From: Takifugu bimaculatus
Lineage: Eukaryota > Chordata > Actinopteri > Tetraodontiformes > Tetraodontidae
Assembly (NCBI GenBank): GCA_004026145.2
Contig: CP034990.1
Coordinates: 17,252,176 to 17,316,175, forward strand
DNA length: 64,000 bases
Direction of reading: 5' to 3'
This document shows, one piece after another, positions 46,317-58,000 of the stretch (position 1 is its first letter; every line of letters begins with the position of its first letter). The notes under the pieces were generated by a model. It was not told the origin of the DNA and searched no databases. It worked only from the letters and a program-made list of their open reading frames with translations. Made by a program: the position numbers and the translations under genes.

Positions 46317-47130
46317 CTGGAAAAGAAATCAAGGAATCAATAAGATTATTTGGATGCATTATTTGGTATATAGCAAATACTAATTTCTTTTTGAACAATT
46401 TAATTTTAAAAAAATGAAAGGGAGCAAATAAAAGAATCCAGTGCTGGAATTCAAAGAATTGGAAGAGAAATTTAAGGTGTAAACATGCCACCTAATTTGG
46501 GATTTGATGTACAAGTTAGGTAAACCTGTTGAGGAGACAGTTAAGGTTAAAAATGGTGGTCTTTTAGGAAGATATAACCCCATTTTCGTACAATGTGTTC
46601 CAGTACAATATCTAATACATTGTCTTAGTAACACGCCTGTATTTTTATGTAGATTGTCAGACAACCTTATAGATAACAGATTAATTACTTATTACACATG
46701 CATTATTCACATGGACTAAGGCAACTTGAAGTGTAAACTAATGCAATATAAGCAATGAACAGCTGTTTATCTCACTAAAAACGAAATGAAACAAATCAAC
46801 CGAAGGATTTGGGTGGAGACGACATAATGTACCACTAGCATCCATACCAATGGAACCTTACTTATAATGCCAAAAAATGCGTTAACTCACACGAGTCTTT
46901 AGTTGCAAGCAAAAGTCGCCGTGTCGGAATGAAGCAACTCAATTACAGAACTTATTGCACTGTGACGTTTTTAAAAACCACAACGACTGAATGGGATATC
47001 CACCTCTCTGACGCTACATTAGCTGTTAGCGGCTAGTTGGGTCAGTCAGATCAACACAACCTCCGACACGTTAACATTGTTTTCCTGACGTTGGGAAAAC
47101 TCAACTTCCTTCCCACAAACTTGGCTTCAC
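46317..47130 (-). other. kif18a: kif18a 5'UTR intron
   Basis: This AT-rich sequence lies between the acceptor at 46317 and a possible leader-exon donor near 47131 (minus strand TCATGAG/GTGAAG). The donor is only moderate, so the leader exon boundary is uncertain. Confidence 0.55.
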
Positions 47131-47224
47131 CTCATGACTCCGTTAACACCGTATGTTCGCCTTAAACATTTCATAAAACAGAAAACAATTCGACCAAGGA
47201 AGCTCATGCGGCGGTAGCTAGCTC

Positions 47225-47335
47225 GAGCAGCGCCAATATTTTCAAAAACAAGCCTTCTTCCTCTGTCGCAGCAGATTGGACGAGAGTCGCGCGTTCCGGG
47301 GGCGTGGCCAATATGCGGGGGCGTGGTCAGATGAC
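47225..47335. promoter_or_regulatory. Bidirectional kif18a/mettl15 promoter
   Basis: This GC-rich stretch lies between two divergent genes. CCAAT boxes occur at 47233-47237 and 47308-47312 and an inverted one at 47275-47279. The last two are 33 bp apart. Two GGGGGCGTGG GC/KLF boxes flank the right CCAAT, at about 47298 and 47317, and a TGACGC half-CRE lies at 47332. On the kif18a strand TTTGAA (plus TTCAAA 47241-47246) matches the CHR core of G2/M genes. NF-Y at about 33-bp spacing plus CHR is typical of mitotic gene promoters, fitting KIF18A. Confidence 0.65.
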
Positions 47336-47387
47336 GCAGCGGACGTGCTGCGGAGGAAGGCGGAGCGCTGCCAAATGGTCTACTGCG
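47300..47387 (+). other. mettl15: mettl15 leader exon 1 (candidate)
   Basis: TACTGCG/GTAAGC gives a strong plus-strand donor after 47387, just right of the shared promoter. The leader contains ATG at 47375 (CCAAATGG), which is out of frame with METTL15. The 5' end is not determined. Confidence 0.5.
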
Positions 47388-48370
47388 GTAAGCTACGGCG
47401 AAGTTCAGTCGACATTGGTCTGCAAAACAGTTCAATATGCTAGCGTTGTTACTGGTATTTCGTGTTTATGGCCATTGACCCGTCGATCGTGCGTGTAGCT
47501 TTGCGTGCGCCGTCATTAAACGTGTTGGCATAGCAACCATGGCGGTCCATCTCCAAGGCTGAGCGTATGCCGTAACGGCTACACGTGATGGGGGCACTCC
47601 ACTAGCTTGTCGCTAGATTACACCATTTTCCCTAGTCACTGAAATAATGATAATCCTGTCAGACACTTTAAACGCTACATCTTTAAAGTCACACCCGCGA
47701 TAGAACACGTAGCAGTAGCAGCAGCGTGCAACATCGCCTTTAGCTCAACATAAACGCATTCTTAGGTGATTGTTCACAATGCCAACATCTCCGTGTTACA
47801 GGTGTAGGATGTCCTTAACTGCTAACAACAACTTGTTACTGTCAGGTCACGCTTTGGTGGCCTATAAGCACATCTGACTTAATAGCCTGCAGATTAGCAG
47901 CTAGCTGTTGTAAGGGTGAGGGGTCACACTTTAACCTTGGTGTAAAACAAAAGAGAACACCCAGGTCAAAAATGAAACCTAAATATGCAAAATTAATTAT
48001 CCCGATCTTTCACCCTTGTAGACAAGTTGATAATGACCTTTAGAAAGTTTTAGTTTTATATTTTACTTGTATAGTTACAAAATCAATTAATCAGGTCTTA
48101 TGAATAAATTATCATATCATGTCACAGTGGTATCATCCACATGCTCAAAAATTATGATTACGATCGGGCATCTAATTATGATTAGCATATTGCCCACTAC
48201 AATATGACACTCCTGAGATAAATGATATGTGGTAGAGAAAGCATGTACACACATATGGCAGGCCTCAAGTCCTGGGTATTATTGATGCATATCAATGTAA
48301 TTATGTGATATATTAGGCTCATAACCCCCCCTATCATTGGACTTCTTTAATACTACAATCTGTAACACAG
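47388..48370 (+). other. mettl15: mettl15 intron 1
   Basis: Noncoding sequence between the leader donor and the acceptor TGTAACACAG at 48370. It is AT-rich toward the right. No repeat or gene is recognised. Confidence 0.5.
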
Positions 48371-48616
48371 ATCAAAATCAAGATCATGCTTTTCCACCCC
48401 TCTCCACGCTGCTGTCTGCTGTGGAAAAGTCTGGCTGGCTGGAGAACATGGAGATCATGGCTGTCCAGTCTTCACTCTTCCTCAGTTTCTGCACATTCTG
48501 GTCCTGGTTCCCTGGATGGGTCCACGCGACTGCCTTCTGATTCAACTGATAAGGTTCCACACACTCCTGTCATGCTCAAAGAGGTCCTTCATTATTTGGA
48601 CATCCAACAAGGTCAA
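48371..48616 (+). CDS. mettl15: mettl15 first coding exon (residues 1-77)
   Basis: The acceptor ends at 48370 (TGTAACACAG). Fifteen bases of 5'UTR precede the ATG at 48386. The exon encodes the presequence-like N-terminus and VPHTPVMLKEVLHYLDIQQG, ending in Q. The donor is CAA/GTAGGT, in phase 0. The alternative GTAAAC donor four bases on would break the frame with the next exon. Confidence 0.88.
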
Positions 48617-51600
48617 GTAGGTAAACATGTTTGTTGTTCAGTCAAGTGAAGACTTTGTTGTTTTTGTTTGTAATGTTCTCTTAAAGAATGTTGAGGTCTC
48701 TGATCAGCGAACCCCTTAAATAAATCCTCTTGTTCTGGCTCCGATCCCTGCGGACGCCTGTGAGGATTTTCACCAACCATGTCTTCATACGTCATCCAGG
48801 ATCTTCTCTGCATCACGTTTTAAAACCATCTTTAACCGAACAGACAGGAGCTTTTGCCAGCTGTGCATATTTCAGCGTGACACAAAGGGAAACAGTTCTT
48901 TACGTTACACTTATAAGATCCAGATTTTTCCACCAGTTCCAGTGATTCACTCTGTTGTCTGTGGTTTGCTGTGTATTCAGCAGTGAATTACCCTTAACAC
49001 AGAGACAATAAACAAACATTTAGAATATTGAAGCATGTTGAGACTGTCAACACGTCTGATGTGTTGCTGAACGGAATCGAGGGCATTTATTACTCGTGTT
49101 CGTACAGGCATGTGATCACGTTCCATTTATGTAATCAGGCATCATTACTCCGTTTGCCTCGGTTGCTGTGGTAATGGTATGGACAAAATATACCCCTACA
49201 GTTTTTAAAATAACGTCAGAATAAATTACACGGCTATCTAAAGTTTTCACCACTTCTGTTGAGCCGTAATAACACCTTTCACACATTAGAAAATGCAATT
49301 ACATTATTTTCATGAGCACATTTCTTGTATTTGTGTTTTTTTATGTCAGAGATCAGACTGTAAAATCCTCTTTCTTCAGAGAAACTAAGGCTTGTGTCAC
49401 TATAAATGTGTGACAGATAAAAGCACAGAGGATTTGGACGGGCTGTTTGGCTTTCGGTTAATGTATGTGCTATCAGGACAGATGGGCATGAGTCAAAAGC
49501 CTTCTGGTGTGGCAGGCACTCATAGGACGGAAAAGTGATACCCCCCACCACCACCGCAAAATGCATGGTCAAGGCAGGTGGGGGCCACGGGTCAACAACT
49601 TAGTCAGGAATTGCGCCACTGTAAGGCTGTTGGCAGGACACAGGGTGCTGCGTCGCTCCTGTCTGAACTTTAGCACCTCTAAACTCCTCCGCTGTCCGCC
49701 CATTTGCCAACTGTCCCGAGACAGCTTGCCAATCAGATGCTATTAAAAACAGTTTGGTGGATTTTGTGGGTTTTTCTGTGCGCACCCAGTCAGTTTCAGT
49801 GATGCTGTAAGTTAGCATTGAGATGTATATATTCTTTTGAATGTTGCTTCACTGCAGATGCTTATTGATATATTTATACATGGCACTTTTACAGTTTCTA
49901 TATCCACATGGGATCTAATAGTAAACACATGCTTGGTTGTATCGTAATTCTGCCATTATTGTCCTGTAAAGCAGTCAGATCTACAGTGGTGAAATGATGG
50001 CGTCGTTAACAGCTCTGAGTAACGACGTCGAGCCTCACATGACCGACGGCAGCTGAAAACTCTGAGGTGAATAAATTGAATGGCTATCGTAAAATAATAA
50101 CTGGCACAGAATTGCTCTTGTCAGCTGAAGCGGAGGGTATGAAAGGAGTACTTAAGCGATGATGGGTATCAGACCAAATACTGCAGTTAAACCAGAGTGT
50201 CTAAATGGGACTTTTCGGTGCCCTGGATCCTCCCACACAGGAAATGTGTACACAAGTAGTTACACGCTGATGGCAGACACTCGTATTTATGCAGTTTCGC
50301 CAATGGCCTTCGCACTTGTTAAATCTGGACTATTTTGTTTGAGGTGTTTAGAGGAGTGAGCTAAACTGTGACTGTAAACACGGGGAGATTTTTAATTCAT
50401 AGTGAGCGTACCGAGGGTACGTGTACACATTCACAAAGGGATTTATCTGTGTTGAAGCCAGCGGAGGCTACGTGGAAAAGTTTCGGCACTTACTCAGAAA
50501 TCTGTCAGAGTGATTCACGTCGGAGATATCAAAGTTTAAACCCTGAAGGAAGAGCTGATAACCTCACGGCCAGCCCCCACATGGAGAAATATAGTGACAT
50601 CATTTTGGTCTTTTTTTTAAATCTTTAAATCTATAGTTCTCAACTCAAAGAACTGTTCTTCAGGGGACAAAGCACAAGGACTCCTCCACTGGCCCAGCCT
50701 GCTTATGCAGAGGACCTCCTCTAGAATAGATTAATGAGCCGTCAGCTGAGTGTCCAGGGGAAAAACCCTGTGTTGCTGTAGAGGGAGAAATGAGCTGCCC
50801 ACTCCTAACATTTCATTCTCAGCATACTCCCCCTTGTGGAATTCATGAAGCCATGAATGTTAATCCGTATTTTTGATCAAGCCTTTCAATAACAACGTAT
50901 TTTTGGTGAGGTGCTGGAAAAAAAAACAACAACGGCATGACGACTTAATCGTGAACATTTTTGCAGCTCTCCATTTGGCTTCAAAGCTGCTGGTCTCTCA
51001 GTCATGTCATTAGAACATGGGGGTTGTTAGCGAAGAGCTCGGACAGTAAATTGCAATAGCAATGTTGGAGTCGTGATGCACCCTAATACAGCAACAACTT
51101 TGATCAGCCTCTGAACCATCTATAGTTCACAGAATTTATTGGATACCCCACAAATATTGTTCACTTTGCTACCTCATGTCAAGTGTTCTCCCCAGAGATG
51201 GTCATAGTCGTTAACGTTAATGCAATTCTTCCACATTATGGATCTTTTGGAGGAAGGTAGCTCATTCATAATTAATCGATGTACAACAAATTTCAAGTAC
51301 ATTCCTCTGCACGGCTAATAAAGTCATGAGAACCCTTCCACAAGCTCGTGAGGGCCATTTTCTTAAAATGTAACATTTTCTGTTGGCGGAGAAAACAAAC
51401 AATTGCATCATTCCTAACTTTGTATTTTCAATTTTAATTGCAATTATCTGCATGTTTGTTTAAAGGAAAATAGTGTTTCTGTCATAATACCTGCATAAAA
51501 CAAAGTTTACCTGTATTTGGAACAAAGTATTGTTTTCTCTGTGCTAAAATTGCCAACATGACCTAGTTTTTCTTTGCACCCTTTTTCTGGACCACAGAGT

Positions 51601-54600
51601 AGTGAAAGAGGAGGCTGGTAAATAATTGATCCTTGTAATTAAACACTCCAGCCAGGGATGCTGGAGCTGATTGACGGCCAGATATTAGGCCCTCGTCTCG
51701 TAAGGTTGCAGGCGTCGTCTGAGGTTATCAGTGGCCAGAAGAGTCTTTCTCCCTCCCTGCCTCATTACTTTCATGAGTAGACCATTTCTGAGTGAAGTGG
51801 TGGGTGGGGGTGTGGCGTGAAGACAGTTTGGGACTTCATTAGCCAAATGGGGTTCCACAAAAAACCAAATCATTCAGCCTAACGGGACAAGCTGTTTCTG
51901 TGCGTTTCACCTCGCCGTTCTGCAAAGATGTTAATGCCCATAATGCTGCAAAAACATTGATTTATTAGGATAAATAAACACAAGTGGTGTATTTCTGGCT
52001 TAAGGGCCCCCATCTGCTCATGTGACATGTGAGCAAGTTTAAGGCTGCTGACTAAAAACTGCAGTCCGGAACGTAACCACAACTACAGTGATGCAGGTAT
52101 TGGTTGTTTTGTTTATATAGTCAGCGACTTCAGCATCTCAGATTGGTTGATTTGAAATTCAGCACGATCCCCGACTGGCCTCAGATATTTTGGGGGGGGG
52201 TTTTCTTTAAAAAAAAAAGAAGCTAAAATATCCCGAAGGCCAAACTTATTTGCAGTAATCATCCCTGTTGTTAAGGTGCTCTTAACCAGGCTATTTCCTT
52301 ATTACTTCTCTGGCCAATGGAATTCTTTTCTTGGGAGTTGCATATCCTGTTTACTCCTGTTGATATTGCCCCCAAAGATGCAGCCTGTGCTCAAACATTT
52401 GAATTTGGTAATATTATCCTGTTGCTATCGTTATTATATCAATTTGTCCTGGCTTTTACAACCAAACAGACAATGATCTAACATTTTTTCTCCGTCATAT
52501 TTTTTCATTGTTTCCCCCTATTGAGTAATTTATAATTTGTGATAATTTTCTATTAAAATTTTTATTGAAATAGTTTTTTTATTTTTTTTAAAGGAATGTC
52601 GATTACATTACTTCAGGGGCTCAGCCCTGCAGTGCAGGATGTTCTCTTACAAACACACTAAAATTCTGTGCTTTATTAATTTTTGATTAAATTTGTCACG
52701 TCATTGACACGCCACATGCAGATGTGAAGGAAAGCAGAGCGGCGCAGTAAGAAACTTCTTCTACATTCGATACACACTAATAACATCAAATAATCCATGC
52801 CATGGGGTTAAACCAGTGTAGAGTGTGCTGTTATTATTGGCAGCTGCATTTGCATATTCTTTTAATAACAGTCATTATAACTGTACATCTCTACACTCGC
52901 ATACATCCAATATTCACCCATTTGGTGACAAAATAAAGCGGACCCCATCCTCACTGCAGAATTGATATAATTACAGCAGCATTTTATTGCAATATTTACA
53001 TTTTCTCCTGTTGTGTGAGTGTGGCTATGCTAATGAGATGCATGCCCTGTGGACAGCTGGATTTAGATGACTCATTCCTGCAACACATCTTCAATTGGTG
53101 TTTGTGTGAGGCTGAACAGTATCTGTGGCCATCTTTCCTAACCACATCCATCCCAATTAGACGATAAAATACTCTTTTCTTCTTGAAGCCGATATTTCCT
53201 TGCAGTTTTTATTGAATAGTTCCGCTGTTATGAAACTGAAAGTGGACGAAAATTTGACAGATGTTTTGAGATGTATTCTTTTATTTGGGCGTTGTCGGCG
53301 ATAGTTTAGTCAGACATGTCAGATGTGCTTCCAGCTCTTTGCTTTACATTGTTTTACCAGAGATCTAATTTCCGCAGTAAAACCTGACCGCACTTATGAG
53401 ATTCACTGCCAGCCATACTGTAAACAACAGAGATGTGTGGTGATTCATCTGTAAGCGGTGATGAAGAGGAAAGTGTTCTGTTCTGCAAACACGAGCCAGA
53501 ATACACTTGTTTTCCCGTGTAATGTCATCAAAGGTGTGCCCCGCTGCACAAAGGCCATTTTCCAGCACTGCTTACACAGAGATCTCAAACAGCTGCACGT
53601 CAGATCTCAGCCGCGATTGTTGCTCTGAAATTGCAGCTGTGTTTGTGAATATGGGATTTGTACGCTTAAAAAGTAATGAAAAGCCATAACTGGCGAGGCG
53701 AAAACTGTCTTCGCACAGCTTGAAAGGGTAAAGATACGAGGCTGCGAGGTCAATGCAGCCTTGTGTTGTCAATTACAACGTTCGGAACTGTCATGACCCA
53801 CTCAGTTGCACAAACAAGGCAGAATAGTACTTTAATAAACATTCATATGTTCATCAAACAGCAATTGTTGTCATAAGCAGAAGGCTTCCCTCCACCAGTT
53901 AATGCATTGCCAAGAACTTTGCACAAAGAGTTCGATTTGTTGGGTCTAGCAGACGTGCAAGTCACCAGAAGACAAACGTTTTAACAGTTAATGGTCAAAA
54001 TGAGAGAATGATGAGTGACATTAATATTTTTGGTCAAATATGATGGCGAGGGATGGTGCCAGCCAACTTCATCACCTCACAGTCTCACACTATCATGCAT
54101 CACTCCATGACCCCTCCTCCCCCAGTGCCACCATTCCCTACTTTCTTTCATTTCATGTAGTATTGTCCAGCCGGTCTTCAGCCTACCGGAAGCGTCCTCT
54201 GAAATGCCCCTAGATGTGTTTCCCCTATTACCACCAGCCTTCCACCACACAGCCTTCATTTAGCTCAGCTCTTTTTTTCACGCTCCCTAATGGACTTGGC
54301 CCTATTCTTCTTTTGTTTTCTTTTAGAACCATGAAATTCACCTTCAGGAGAGAAGGCCGTCTACCGTGATGCTTCTTTACATTTCGTAAATATAGTTAGA
54401 CCGTTCCGCCCCCTCTTTTCAGCCTCCCTTCAGTTTTTCTCTTGGGCTTTATACACTTTGCATTGTTTCTGTTGCACACTGGGCTGATGCTAGTGTCACA
54501 CTTTAGATGAACCTTTGAGCGCAGTGAAGAAGAGCAATGAAGCATGTGATCATGTTGAATAGCTTTCCTGCATCATTTTTGACCTTATTTCGTATTTCCT

Positions 54601-54983
54601 GTTAAAACAAAGCAGTAGCCTTTTGGCATTTTTATCTCAGTTCCCCGTGTTTCATATGTTCTAACAGCCTGTCACTTTATTTGGTAAAATGGCTCATGGA
54701 CCCGAATAATTGGTCTGCCTCTGGTTCAGTTTATGTTTACGCCGTTAGAATAAGACAGGAACCATGTTGTCTTGCTGCTAGCTGAGTTTTTTTTTTCTCA
54801 GAGACCTGTTGTCAGGAAACCTCGATTGCAGACAGAATGAATTCTCAATGACCCAGAGGTCAAAGCAAAAAAAAAGTCAGGATGTTTTTGGGCTGAGGAT
54901 GAAGGAAACGCTCCTGTGAATATCCATGGCCCTCGTGATCAGGAGGTATATCTAGAAGCTTGGCATATCTATCTATCTATCTA

Positions 54984-55042
<59 letters not shown>

Positions 55043-58000
55043 GTCTTTCCGTCCGTCCGTCCGTCCGTCGTCCGTCTTCATATTTAAAGGCTGCGCTTAT
55101 TAAAAGTTTGCGGACTGGACATGTCATGAAGGCTCACTCTGCTTTACCTTTTATGCAAAAACAAACCATTCCAGCAGAGAAAATTTAGCTCAGTAAATCT
55201 CTAACCTGCAAGACAAAACAGGGAGTTTGGCTGGTGGGGGTGGGCGGTGGGGGTGGGTGGTGGGGAATGGAGCGATGACTCATGCACACGGTTGAGGTCC
55301 CTCCCTTTCCATTTCTTTCAGTGTCCTCTCAGTCCCATACCTGCTGTCAATCATCGCCTTTCTGTCTTTTCCCCTGCAATTATTTACCTTCACTCCCAAA
55401 ACAATGGATTTGAATGCCAGGTCGTAAAAAAGCCTCCTGGTTTTGGAACTTGGGTTGTTACTTGTTGCAGTGCAGGTGATGATCCTGTAAGTCTTGGATT
55501 TCAATTCAATGCCCCTTAAGTAGTTTTCTCTCATATACAGATTTGGAATATTTCTGTCTTTTGAACCCAGATTTACATTGAATTATGATTTTAACTTTGC
55601 CGGAAAACCAAATGAATCAGAGCTTTCTGTCACAACAAGAATGGTTAATGTGAATGTACAGAGCCACAAAGACATCTGATCTTTGCCCCAACTTTGCCCT
55701 TGTGCAATAAATATTGAGTTATTGTCTCAGTTTTAGAGGACACACTAGTGCCTGCTGCCTGCTTCTCGAGGGATCTCTGCTCTGATGTTGGAACTCATCT
55801 CGGAACTCCACAATGTGGGTGGATGCTTGACATAGTCTTTATGAGCTTTATGGAGAGGTGGACAGTGACTGGGGTATTTCTCTGCATCCTGAGTTCTAGT
55901 GAATAACGGTAGATCTTTAAAATGGTGGTGAGACGGAACCTGACTGGGACTGAAGGTGTGGGAAATAAGATATAAGATTTTTAGTGTTAGCAGGGCTGCT
56001 CATTGCATTGTGCTGTAAAATCACCTTTCAAATACCTATAAATCAGGCTCCAGAAGAGGCAGCTCAGCAGAGGAAAAGTCCATATTGCGATGCAGATCTT
56101 ACATTACTAGTGCTCTGTTCTTTTGGACTTTTTTCCCCAGATGTAACTTTGGAAGAGCTGGATTGTTGTTTACCCTGGAACAGCAGCAGCATTATGACAG
56201 ACAAATACATCACAGCCTGTTGGGAGGGATAAAATTGGTTTGCATAGTCATAAAACACATGTTTTAAAGCCACCAAAATAAACAGAAAAGGAAGTTCACT
56301 GAAGGTTTTGTGAAAACTCCTCATTTAGGGGACAGAGTTGGTGGTTGTTCATGTAGCTAAGATCATAATCAAAACGTTAGATTTCAGAAAAGCGTACCTT
56401 TAATATTGCAACGAGATGAAGGGGAGCAGCATATTCACATATGCCAGTGTTTTCTTTTGCGGAGTGTTGTGAGAGACCTGGGTTTTCCAGGATCAGCACC
56501 TTGGACAGAGATCGCACCATCCTTTATTTACAAAAAAAAGCCCTTTTAGCCAAAGCAGAATATCTTTAAGCACCTCCTAAAATACAAATGCAAATTAAGA
56601 GGGGGAACATTCTTTTATTTAAATTTGAGATTTCTCAAAGCGTGTAGTCATCCATCCTGACTTTGGTTTGAAGTTTTCTCCCTGTGACAGCAAATCCTCT
56701 AAATGAAGAATTTCTGCCACTGTTTGGGGCAGACAAATTTTTCTCTCTCTTTCTCCCTTTATTATGTTTTGTCATCTTTATGCTATTTATTCTTCTAGCA
56801 CACAAAACTCTTAGCACTTTACTACTGTGGGAGAAGGTACATTTATTACAGGAAGCTCCATAAAGTCCGACCCTAGCAGAGATTTGGCATTTAAATGCAC
56901 GGCCTCATGAATGGCAGTCCTATAGAATGGTTCTGGTGAAGTATGTTTACTGGGACCCTCACTGGTGGGCTTCTATAAACTCGTCTCTTGTTATCGACCT
57001 TTTAAATTCCAGTCTGCTCCCGTGTCCCATGTAGGGCTTTCTGCTATTCCCCATTTTCTATTAGGCCCTGCTCTGCCCTAACCTCCATATGGCCTTTTAA
57101 CTGTCTTAAACAGCATTTGTGTTACAGGTGTCAGTATTTTTATATAGTGTCTTATAGAAGACTATAGAAGACCTGAATACTTGCCTTATCAATGCAAACA
57201 TTTTTGCTGCTGTTTTTTCAAGTAGACCTATAAGTAACTTATTAACCTTTTATAACAGTAACTTTAAAGTGATGTGTACTCTGTCCTCCATTTGTTTTTG
57301 TGTTTTTATTATATAATGGTTGTGTTGTCACGAGCGTACGGCCAAGTGGAACATAAAGACACTTAACTCTGCCTATGTGTATCATAACAGACCAGATTGT
57401 GCCTGACATTTTCTATATATGGAGTTGGGAGACACTAACAACCAGGCTAGCCAGCCTCCTTAAATTGTTTAGATAGTTTTCCAGCATGTCCTCCCCCTCT
57501 GCTGTACTGGGAACACACTTAACTGTAGACCAATAGCCCATGTCTTCTTGCAGCCAATCCTAATAAGGGATGACTCTCTTTAAAAAATTTCTAAGTGGAA
57601 TACGTGCGTGTGTGTGTGTGTGTGTGTGTGAAAGACCTGGTCAACAAGTTCCCATGGTTGAAAATTGAATATGAGATGTTCCATGACTGACACGGATCAG
57701 CTACCAGACTGTTGGTTCCAAGCCTGCTCAGATGATAAAAACGGTGATGACCTAATAAACTGATGTAATGTCGTCGGTGCTGACTGGTACCAGTTGGTTA
57801 AGTAGATTTTTTGGTCAGACCCGAAACACATTTCTTTTGTTGGGATGGGGATGGGAAGCGGACGCTGAGTGCTGGTGCTTTTCCCAGCAGGCACTTGGAG
57901 AGGGTTAGGGTTTGGCCACCCCGTAATAGCATGACCTAAATACTGAACCATCCGATAGTGTTTATAATACCTTAACTTTGGGCAAATTGTTGGAGGGTTA

